Source: Bacteroidota bacterium
GTDB taxonomy: Bacteria; Bacteroidota; Bacteroidia; Bacteroidales; Dysgonomonadaceae
Reading direction: 5' to 3'
Assembly: GCA_023399295.1 (NCBI GenBank)
Contig: JAEWQF010000067.1
Coordinates: 1 to 8,730 of the forward strand
DNA: 8,730 nucleotides
A model generated the notes under the pieces. That model ran no database searches, was not told the origin of the DNA, and was given only the letters and a program-made list of their open reading frames with translations. Positions 1-5,203 of the stretch are shown piece after piece. A program made the position numbers and the translations under genes. Each line of letters begins with the position of its first letter. Positions within the stretch are counted from its first letter, which is position 1.

Positions 1-103
<103 letters not shown>

Positions 104-110
104 TTACAGA

Positions 111-143
111 AGCCCCCCGGGAGTCATCCTGGGGGCTTTTTTT
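111..143 (+). terminator. rRNA operon terminator
   Basis: A GC-rich stem, AGCCCCCCGG (111-120) with CCTGGGGGCT (128-137), one mismatch, loop GAGTCAT, is followed by a run of seven T (137-143). It lies about 10 bp after the 5S gene, where the intrinsic terminator of an rRNA operon is expected. Confidence 0.92.
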
Positions 144-203
144 ATGTGGTATGGGAAGGGTCATTCTTGCTCATCTGTTGATTTTTTATGCGCAAACAGC
201 CCC

Positions 204-231
204 TTTGGATCGATCTAAAGCACTACTTTTG
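204..231 (+). promoter_or_regulatory. Putative promoter of the small lipoprotein gene
   Basis: TACTTTTG at 224-231 fits the Bacteroidetes -7 consensus TAnnTTTG. A TTTG at 204-207 could be the -33 element, but the 16-bp spacer is shorter than the usual 19-21 bp, so the upstream half is weak. The expected start of transcription is near 237-239, giving a leader of about 40 nt to the ATG at 279. The palindrome at 230-245 overlaps it. Confidence 0.5.
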
Positions 232-245
232 TTGTTATAACAACA
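230..245. promoter_or_regulatory. Perfect 16-bp palindrome, possible operator
   Basis: TGTTGTTATAACAACA reads the same on both strands without any mismatch. It begins at the last bases of the -7 element (224-231) and covers the expected transcription start. A dimeric repressor bound here would block the promoter. This role is inferred from position only; the binding protein is unknown. Confidence 0.4.
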
Positions 246-278
246 GAACGGGTACAATAAACCTAAAACCGAACAGAT

Positions 279-797
279 ATGAAGAAATTGATTTCCTTAT
301 TCACCGTACTGGGTCTCATCATCGGATTCACTGCCTGTAGCAGCGACAAACCCGATGACCTGCCTGAATCTCAAAATGCTTCCGCCACCAAGTCATTTAC
401 GTTGATCGCTTCGGCCGGTGCCGCAACGAGAAGCGAGATCACCTTTTCATTGAGCGACTTTGTTGCCATCAGCGAATATGCGAAGTATGTAAGCAATGCC
501 ATCATACAGACCAGCTCTTACGTGGAAGTGAGCGGTGTCACTGGAATGTATGCAGTAGAGTTGCAGAATGTGACCCTCTCGCTGAAAAGTGATTCGAAGA
601 AGAAGATTGTGCTGCCAGTGATCAACACCAATGAGAAATTCATGGAGCTGACACAGCTCACCTTCCTGCAGGAGATCATGAACGAGATCTACCGGAGGGG
701 ATCATCCACGGTGGTACTGACCTACACCTCCACGCACAACCTCACAACGCCCGTGACATTGGCCATCAAGCTGGATGGCAGGTTCACATTCAACTGA
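279..797 (+). CDS. Small lipoprotein of unknown function
   Basis: The 172-residue product starts with a lipoprotein signal peptide: MKK, a hydrophobic stretch at 4-17, then F-T-A-C with the lipidated cysteine at C20. The residues after the cysteine (SSDKPDD) are acidic, resembling the surface-export signals reported for Bacteroidota lipoproteins, so exposure on the cell surface is possible. The mature part has alternating hydrophobic stretches (for example 39-45, 92-102, 143-149 and 158-172) suggesting a beta-rich fold, and a helical-looking segment near 119-140. There are no cysteines after C20. I do not recognise the family and propose no function. The gene is monocistronic: a promoter with a palindrome lies upstream and a bidirectional terminator 17 bp downstream. 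The start is preceded by A-rich sequence without a Shine-Dalgarno site, usual in this phylum. Confidence 0.85.
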   Translation: MKKLISLFTVLGLIIGFTACSSDKPDDLPESQNASATKSFTLIASAGAATRSEITFSLSDFVAISEYAKYVSNAIIQTSSYVEVSGVTGMYAVELQNVTLSLKSDSKKKIVLPVINTNEKFMELTQLTFLQEIMNEIYRRGSSTVVLTYTSTHNLTTPVTLAIKLDGRFTFN

Positions 798-813
798 CCG
801 TAAGCATCATACG

Positions 814-848
814 AAAAAAGGTTGTCCTGAAGGGCAACCTTTTTTTTT
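814..848. terminator. Bidirectional terminator between convergent genes
   Basis: The stem GGTTGTCC (820-827) pairs with GGGCAACC (832-839) around the loop TGAA, with one G-T wobble. It is flanked by six A on the left (814-819) and nine T on the right (840-848), so it works as an intrinsic terminator in both directions. It serves the lipoprotein gene ending at 797 and the minus-strand operon ending at 880. Confidence 0.9.
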
Positions 849-879
849 GTCCGTAGCGGATGTAACCAATAGCAGTAGG

Positions 880-1290
880 CTACACGACCGGTTCGAGGTA
901 TTGCGCATAGCAATAGCCCTCTTCACCGTCCACGTCGCGTACCAGCCACCAGAGATCGTTGCTCTTGCTGATCAGGGTGATGATCTCACCTTTCTCGGCT
1001 TTGCCAACAATTGGTTGGTCGGTACCGGGACCCTTGCGGATGTTAAGCCTGCTTTCCTGGGTAACCACCCGCACCTTGCCACCCTCGGTAACGGCAGCCT
1101 TCACGTTCAGCAACACATCATTGCTTCTGAACTGCGGGTCGAGACGTTGGTAAATATCCCACATCTTGTCCTTGATGTCCGCTGTGGGCACCGTTCCCTC
1201 GATCTTCAACACGTTCCCTGCATCATTCACAAGCAGGTTGTTGGTGCGGGCCAGATCAATCAGTTCCTTATACTTTTCTGTCAATGCCAT
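880..1290 (-). CDS. BON-like and SH3b domain protein
   Basis: The 136-residue product has two parts. Residues about 1-65 start with a helix and contain an NVLKIEGTV strand, a second helix (37-50) and the strand DVLLNVKA, a pattern like a BON domain. Residues about 73-135 are a bacterial SH3 (SH3b) domain, recognised by RLNIRKGPGT (81-90), a turn KGE (100-102), W114-W115 and GYCYAQYLEPV at the end. SH3b domains commonly bind cell-wall peptides and BON domains often contact membranes, so an envelope role is likely. Oddly, there is no signal peptide or membrane segment, and an N-terminal extension is blocked by the upstream gene. It lies 6 bp after the double-BON lipoprotein and is almost surely co-transcribed with it. 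The A-rich run before ATG is the only ribosome-binding feature. Exact function unknown. Confidence 0.85.
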   Translation of the reverse strand: MALTEKYKELIDLARTNNLLVNDAGNVLKIEGTVPTADIKDKMWDIYQRLDPQFRSNDVLLNVKAAVTEGGKVRVVTQESRLNIRKGPGTDQPIVGKAEKGEIITLISKSNDLWWLVRDVDGEEGYCYAQYLEPVV

Positions 1291-1296
1291 CTTTTT

Positions 1297-1782
1297 TTAT
1301 TTTACGGTAAGGTTATTCACGATCTGCACCGGATTCAGTGCGTTCAGTTTCTGCATCAGTATCGGAAGATCTTTTTCCCTGATCTCGCCGGTTAGCGTGA
1401 TCACACCATCCTGAACGGTGGCAGTCACTTTGGCATGATCCTTCAACGCATCAGCCAGTGCTGCGTTGATCGTTGCATCCAACTCACTGTAATCTGGAGC
1501 AGGAGGAATCACTTCGATCCGGTTCACCACCGACTTCACATTCTCAACCGCTGCCACGGCACTTTCAGCAGCCATCTTGGCAGCCTCATCTTCTACAATA
1601 CCGGTCAGCGTAGCTACTTGTTCCTGTACGGTAACCACCACACCTGCCAGTGCGGGGTCAGCCATCAATACTTCCTGTGCAGCATTCTGCACATCAGCGT
1701 CATTTACTTTTTTACACGAAGAAACGCTTACGCCGAGCGCCAGAATCAGTGTCAATGCTGTCAAAAATCGAAATGTTTTCAT
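1297..1782 (-). CDS. Lipoprotein with two BON domains (OsmY-like)
   Basis: The reading frame is open from 1818, but I choose the ATG at 1782 because it gives a clean lipoprotein signal (MKTFRFLTALTLILALGVSVSSC, cysteine at residue 23); an upstream start would place 12 basic residues before it. The mature part holds two BON domains, about residues 29-92 and 98-161. Each has the helix, then a V-x-V-x-x-x-V-A/I-T-L-T-G-x-x strand hairpin (VATLTGIV and VITLTGEI), a second helix and a final strand (VVNRIEVI and IVNNLTVK). BON proteins such as OsmY and DolP act in the periplasm or on the outer membrane and are often linked to envelope stress. The residues after Cys are KK, not acidic, so a periplasm-facing position is more likely than surface exposure. 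It is the first gene of an operon with the BON/SH3b protein. No clear -7 element was found in 1783-1908. Confidence 0.88.
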   Translation of the reverse strand: MKTFRFLTALTLILALGVSVSSCKKVNDADVQNAAQEVLMADPALAGVVVTVQEQVATLTGIVEDEAAKMAAESAVAAVENVKSVVNRIEVIPPAPDYSELDATINAALADALKDHAKVTATVQDGVITLTGEIREKDLPILMQKLNALNPVQIVNNLTVK

Positions 1783-1908
1783 CGTTTTTCTTTTTAAAAT
1801 TAAACGTAATTGTTTCATGTGTCATTTGCAACACATACCAATAAAACACGTCAAGCATTGGAAAAGTTTTCAACGTACCTCTAATTCACAACACCGGCAC
1901 CTTCATTC

Positions 1909-2856
1909 TCAGAATATTGGAGTGTACTTGTGGCAATAGGGTTTGGTTCCCTTGTGTTCGTAATACTGCTGGTGGTAGTTCTCTGCCTTCCAGAAACGGG
2001 ATGCAGGCTTGAGCATGGTAGCTACCCGGTAACCCTTTTCGGTGAGGAGGACGATGTACTTCTCTGCGATGGCCTTCTCCGTCTCATCGCTGTAGAAGAT
2101 GCAGGAGAGATATTGTGGGCCGATGTCGGGACCCTGGCCGTTTGTCTGCGTGAAGTCGTGCGTCTCAAAGAAGAGCTTCACCATCGATTCGTAGGAGGTC
2201 TCGGATGCGTTGAACAGCACTTCGGTGGTCTCCAGATGGCCGGTGTTCTTCTCGCAGACCTGCGCATATGTGGGGTTCTCCACATGGCCGCCCATAAAGC
2301 CCACATTGGTCTCCTTCACACCAGGGGCTTTCATGAAGAAATACTCCGTACCCCAAAAACAACCGGAAGCGAAGTAGACCCGTTTCAGTTTTTCATTTCC
2401 GACCGGCACGAACTTCAGCGACACCGAGTTGACGCAGTGACGGGTCTGTTTGGCGGTATATCCTTCACCCAGAAAGACATGACCCAGGTGCGCTCCGCAA
2501 TTGTTGCAAATAATCTCGGTGCGCCGTCCGTCGGCATCGGGCACCCGTTTCACCGCACCTTCAATTTCATCATCGAACGAGGGCCAGCCACAGTGGGCGT
2601 CGAATTTGTCGTCGGAGCGGTAGAGTGGGGCATCACACCGTTTGCAGTGATAGTGTCCCTCCGTCTTGTTGTTCAGATACTCACCCGTGAAGGGCCTTTC
2701 CGTTCCTTTGTGCACGATCACGCGCTCCTCTTCGGGAGTCAATTTGTTCCAGTTCATATTGTTTGTTTGGTTTGAATTAGTTTTCTGTGATTGTCCCTGT
2801 GCGCACATCGTGAGCAGCAGCAAGACAAAGAATAATATTGTTGTGATTTTTTTCAT
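1909..2856 (-). CDS. msrBA: Exported bifunctional methionine sulfoxide reductase MsrB-MsrA
   Basis: This enzyme reduces oxidised methionine in proteins: MsrB acts on the R form and MsrA on the S form of the sulfoxide. The 315-residue chain begins with a hydrophobic signal sequence (residues 1-20, ending MCAQGQ), so the enzyme is probably exported to the periplasm. The MsrB domain is about 35-152: zinc ligands C71 and C74 (CKRC) and C117 and C120 (CNNC), the CGWPSF motif at 89-94, and the catalytic cysteine C141 in RHCVNS. The MsrA domain is about 157-313: catalytic C166 in GCFWG, the HDFTQTNGQGPDIGPQY stretch (233-249), ENYHQQYY (292-299) and a C-terminal C308 that may recycle the active site. 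MsrB precedes MsrA, the reverse of the Neisseria PilB order. An internal ATG at 2757 (M34, MNWNKLT) could give a form without the signal, but the upstream start is favoured. It lies 15 bp after the HExxH gene and is probably co-transcribed with it. Confidence 0.95.
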   Translation of the reverse strand: MKKITTILFFVLLLLTMCAQGQSQKTNSNQTNNMNWNKLTPEEERVIVHKGTERPFTGEYLNNKTEGHYHCKRCDAPLYRSDDKFDAHCGWPSFDDEIEGAVKRVPDADGRRTEIICNNCGAHLGHVFLGEGYTAKQTRHCVNSVSLKFVPVGNEKLKRVYFASGCFWGTEYFFMKAPGVKETNVGFMGGHVENPTYAQVCEKNTGHLETTEVLFNASETSYESMVKLFFETHDFTQTNGQGPDIGPQYLSCIFYSDETEKAIAEKYIVLLTEKGYRVATMLKPASRFWKAENYHQQYYEHKGTKPYCHKYTPIF

Positions 2857-2871
2857 TGTTGCTGATTGTAT

Positions 2872-3213
2872 TTATCTGTTTCCACTCCTCAGAAAGCGGA
2901 TAAAAGCAAAACGACTTCTCCTTTTCAGGTATTGCTCGTCCCGGTCGTAAGTGTATGCCTCACGCTCGAAGGCTATCTGCCTGTAGGCCAAATACCGGTT
3001 CTTGTAACGAATCAAGTTGACAAGCCACTCACCGGTATACCAGAGGTAGAAGCCTACACCCCAAAGCTCTCTGATCTGACGGCTGTGGATTGCCTCATGG
3101 CGCAGCACCCGTGCTTCAAGAACGCCATGTTCTCGTCTGGCCACGATGACACCGAACAGGTTGATCGCCCTGAAACCCTTCACCGGTAAAAAGTTCGAAT
3201 AGATGACCCTCAT
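2872..3213 (-). CDS. Small HExxH protein, possible zincin-like peptidase
   Basis: The 113-residue basic protein carries HEAIH at residues 39-43, the HExxH zinc-binding and catalytic motif of metallopeptidases, and a later FEREAY at 82-87 whose glutamates could supply a third zinc ligand about 40 residues on. Between them lies an aromatic, partly hydrophobic segment (51-69) that may lie on a membrane. There is no signal peptide. I recall similar short proteins, annotated as hypothetical, in Bacteroides and relatives (pattern: FKAINLFG, NHEAIHxxQ, FEREAY), but no assigned function. It is shorter than typical peptidases, so it may be a minimal zincin fold or an inactive relative. It is the first gene before msrBA, 15 bp apart, suggesting a shared transcript from the promoter at 3248-3255. 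Activity is inference from the motif alone. Confidence 0.85.
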   Translation of the reverse strand: MRVIYSNFLPVKGFRAINLFGVIVARREHGVLEARVLRHEAIHSRQIRELWGVGFYLWYTGEWLVNLIRYKNRYLAYRQIAFEREAYTYDRDEQYLKRRSRFAFIRFLRSGNR

Positions 3214-3247
3214 CTTTTTAACCCTGTTTCACACGCTTTGTGCCATT

Positions 3248-3255
3248 CAAAGGTA
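3248..3255 (-). promoter_or_regulatory. Putative -7 element for the HExxH-msrBA operon
   Basis: On the minus strand this reads TACCTTTG, a full match to TAnnTTTG. Transcription would start near 3241, leaving a leader of about 28 nt before the ATG at 3213. No convincing -33 TTTG is present at the usual spacing. Confidence 0.5.
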
Positions 3256-3275
3256 GGAACATTCCCCGAAATGCG

Positions 3276-3283
3276 TACCTTTG
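3276..3283 (+). promoter_or_regulatory. Putative -7 element for ahcY
   Basis: TACCTTTG matches TAnnTTTG exactly. Transcription would start near 3290, about 30 nt before the ahcY ATG. The -33 position falls on the -7 element of the divergent promoter (3248-3255), and no good TTTG is seen there. The two elements are exact inverted copies of each other, separated by 20 bp. Confidence 0.55.
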
Positions 3284-3319
3284 CATTCTTAAAAATCGAT
3301 AAATCAAAATTGAAGGAAT

Positions 3320-4738
3320 ATGGACCACAATTTTTCTGACGATCTGCCCTACAAGGTGGCTGACATCAACCTGGCCGATTTTGGCCGCAAGGAGATTGAG
3401 ATTGCTGAGCATGAGATGCCCGGCCTGATGTCCATCCGCAGGAAATATGCCGCGGAAAAGCCACTGAAAGGGGCCCGCGTCATGGGCTCGCTGCACATGA
3501 CCATCCAGACGGCCGTGTTGATCGAGACACTGGTGGAGCTCGGTGCCGATGTGCGGTGGGCCAGCTGCAACATCTTCTCCACACAGGATCATGCCGCTGC
3601 CGCCATCGCGGCTGCCGGTATCCCGGTTTATGCCTGGAAGGGTGAGACACTGGAAGAGTACTGGTGGTGTACCGAGATGGCACTTCGCTTTCCGGGCGGT
3701 ATGGGTCCCCACCTGATCGTGGACGACGGTGGTGACGCCTCATTGCTGGTACACCTGGGTTTTCAGGCCGAGAACGATGCCACAACCATCGACCGTGAAG
3801 GATCGAACCGCGAGGAGCAGGCCATACTGGATACGCTCCACCGCATCCTGAAGGAAGATAACCAACGCTGGCACCGCACCATTGCGGAGATGAAGGGTAT
3901 CTCTGAAGAGACCACCACCGGTGTGCACCGTCTCTACCAGATGATGGAGCGGGGCGAGCTGCTGGTGCCGGCCATCAACGTGAACGACTCGGTGACCAAG
4001 TCGAAGTTCGACAACCTCTACGGCTGTCGCGAGTCACTCGCCGACGGCATCAAGCGCGCTACCGACGTGATGATCGCCGGCAAGGTGGTGGTGGTACTCG
4101 GTTATGGTGATGTGGGCAAGGGTTGTGCCAAGTCGATGCGCTCCTACGGAGCCCGTGTGATCGTCACCGAGATCGATCCCATCTGTGCCTTGCAGGCCGC
4201 GATGGAGGGATTTCAGGTGACCACCATGGAGGAGGCGGTAAAGGAAGGTAATATCTTCGTCACCACCACCGGCAACCGCGACGTGATCACCATCGGCCAC
4301 ATGCAGCAGATGATGGATCAGGCCATCGTCTGCAACATTGGCCACTTTGACAATGAGATACAGGTGGACAAGCTGACCACCTTCCCCGGCATCGTGCATA
4401 CCAACATCAAACCACAGGTGGACAAGTATACCTTCCCGAAGGGCAACTCCCTATTCCTGTTGGCGGAAGGACGCCTGGTGAACCTGGGATGTGCCACCGG
4501 CCATCCCTCCTTTGTGATGAGCAACTCGTTCGCCAACCAGACCCTGGCGCAGCTCGACCTCTGGCAGCATGACTATGAACCGGGTGTCTACCGTCTACCC
4601 AAGGCACTCGACGAAGAGGTGGCAAGGCTGCACCTGGAACAGATCGGTGTGAAACTGACCAGGCTCACAGAACAGCAAGCCAATTATATTGGTGTTGCGG
4701 TAGAGGGACCATTCAAGCCGGAGCATTACAGGTATTAG
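3320..4738 (+). CDS. ahcY: Adenosylhomocysteinase (S-adenosylhomocysteine hydrolase)
   Basis: The enzyme splits S-adenosylhomocysteine into adenosine and homocysteine in the cytoplasm, removing the inhibitory product of SAM-dependent methylation and feeding the methionine cycle. The 472-residue length fits the long bacterial form. Visible motifs are HMTIQTA (59-65), the family signature SCNIFSTQDHAAAAIA (82-97), DDGGDA (135-140), the NAD-binding glycine loop GKVVVVLGYGDVGKG (254-268), NIGHFDNEI (339-347), GHPSFVMSNSF (394-404) and the C-terminal KPEHYRY, whose lysine and tyrosine reach the NAD of the neighbouring subunit in the tetramer. The segment about 150-190 is the insertion found in many bacterial enzymes but absent from the short (for example mammalian) form. 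The gene stands alone, divergent from the HExxH-msrBA operon; there is no SAH riboswitch-like leader in the short 5' region. Start ATG 3320 gives the conserved N-terminus. Confidence 0.98.
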   Translation: MDHNFSDDLPYKVADINLADFGRKEIEIAEHEMPGLMSIRRKYAAEKPLKGARVMGSLHMTIQTAVLIETLVELGADVRWASCNIFSTQDHAAAAIAAAGIPVYAWKGETLEEYWWCTEMALRFPGGMGPHLIVDDGGDASLLVHLGFQAENDATTIDREGSNREEQAILDTLHRILKEDNQRWHRTIAEMKGISEETTTGVHRLYQMMERGELLVPAINVNDSVTKSKFDNLYGCRESLADGIKRATDVMIAGKVVVVLGYGDVGKGCAKSMRSYGARVIVTEIDPICALQAAMEGFQVTTMEEAVKEGNIFVTTTGNRDVITIGHMQQMMDQAIVCNIGHFDNEIQVDKLTTFPGIVHTNIKPQVDKYTFPKGNSLFLLAEGRLVNLGCATGHPSFVMSNSFANQTLAQLDLWQHDYEPGVYRLPKALDEEVARLHLEQIGVKLTRLTEQQANYIGVAVEGPFKPEHYRY

Positions 4739-4745
4739 CTATCAG

Positions 4746-4774
4746 CTTTAAGCTTTGGTGTTGGAAGCTTGAAG
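4746..4774 (+). terminator. Hairpin after ahcY, weak terminator candidate
   Basis: CTTTAAGCTT (4746-4755) pairs with AAGCTTGAAG (4765-4774) over ten base pairs including one G-T wobble, loop TGGTGTTGG. It begins 7 bp after the ahcY stop. It is AT-rich and has no immediate T run, so termination would be weak or need another factor. It may instead be a fragment of an AGCTTTAAGCTT-type intergenic repeat. Confidence 0.4.
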
Positions 4775-4850
4775 GGTGCAGCGGTTTGTGTTTGGTTTTC
4801 AGACGTCAGCTGTCATCCCGGAAAAATTGGGTAAAATGTTGCATTAACAG

Positions 4851-4881
4851 TTGCAAAACTGAAAGAAAGGTTTTATCTTTG
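4851..4881 (+). promoter_or_regulatory. Promoter of tRNA-Lys
   Basis: TTG at 4851-4853, a 20-bp spacer, then TATCTTTG at 4874-4881 match the Bacteroidetes housekeeping promoter (-33 TTTG/TTG and -7 TAnnTTTG) well. Transcription would begin near 4888, about 24 nt before the mature tRNA. Confidence 0.8.
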
Positions 4882-4911
4882 CACTCGCTTTTGAAAGAAA
4901 GCGGTTAGGCT

Positions 4912-4984
4912 GATTCGCTAGCTCAGCTGGTAGAGCACATCCCTTTTAAGGATGGGGTCCTGGGTTCGAGCCCCAGGCGAATCA
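4912..4984 (+). tRNA. tRNA-Lys, anticodon TTT
   Basis: A full cloverleaf can be drawn. The acceptor stem is GATTCGC (4912-4918) with GCGAATC (4977-4983), discriminator A4984. The D arm contains AGCTCAGCTGGTAGAGC. The anticodon stem is CATCC (4938-4942) with GGATG (4950-4954) around the loop CTTTTAA, anticodon TTT at 4945-4947. The T arm is CTGGG/CCCAG with TTCGAGC. The 3' CCA is not encoded and must be added. The anticodon UUU reads the lysine codons AAA and AAG. Confidence 0.97.
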
Positions 4985-4996
4985 CTTCCATTTATG

Positions 4997-5025
4997 AATC
5001 CCGCTCCGCAAGCGGGATTTTTTTT
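4997..5025 (+). terminator. Terminator of tRNA-Lys
   Basis: AATCCCGCT (4997-5005) pairs perfectly with AGCGGGATT (5011-5019), loop CCGCA, followed by a T run to 5025. It lies 12 bp after the tRNA. Confidence 0.93.
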
Positions 5026-5130
5026 GTGTCAGCATGAATTTCCGGCAGCAAGCCATGAAACGAAATCTTACTGATATCAGCAAATCAATAAACCAAACAT
5101 ACCCCTTTTTTGTTTTGTCCCGTAGAGAGA

Positions 5131-5169
5131 TGGCGCAGACAGTTACCCTGCAGGGTGCGCATTGTGCCA
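5131..5169 (+). other. Structured leader upstream of trhO
   Basis: TGGCGCA (5131-5137) can pair with TGTGCCA (5163-5169) with one G-T wobble. Inside lies a perfect 12-bp palindrome, ACCCTGCAGGGT (5145-5156). It sits 35 bp before the trhO ATG, so it could be an operator or an RNA fold in the leader. No promoter with a full TAnnTTTG element was found in 5026-5203, so it is uncertain whether this part is transcribed. Confidence 0.35.
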
Positions 5170-5203
5170 CTTCTCCAAACGTCACTTATTTGTATTGATT
5201 CAC

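Noticed and set aside
775..1395. 206-codon plus-strand ORF across the lipoprotein end and the BON/SH3b gene
   Set aside because: It reads through the bidirectional terminator and lies antisense to two genes with recognisable domains.
1783..1818. Upstream start of the double-BON lipoprotein at 1818
   Set aside because: It would add MKQLRLILKRKT before an already complete lipoprotein signal peptide.
1817..1836. Inverted repeat ATGTGT/ACACAT upstream of the BON operon
   Set aside because: Six base pairs with an 8-nt loop is too short to separate from chance, and no promoter element could be located relative to it.
1930..2775. 281-codon plus-strand ORF opposite msrBA
   Set aside because: It mirrors the clearly conserved msrBA frame, its translation has no recognisable domain, and no promoter or start context supports it.
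3214..3319. SAM or SAH riboswitch before ahcY
   Set aside because: The predicted leader is only about 30 nt, too short, and shows no riboswitch core.
5162..5203. Upstream extension of TrhO by 14 residues
   Set aside because: The residues before MSQLHNRISN are unlike the family N-terminus, and the extension overlaps the palindromic leader.
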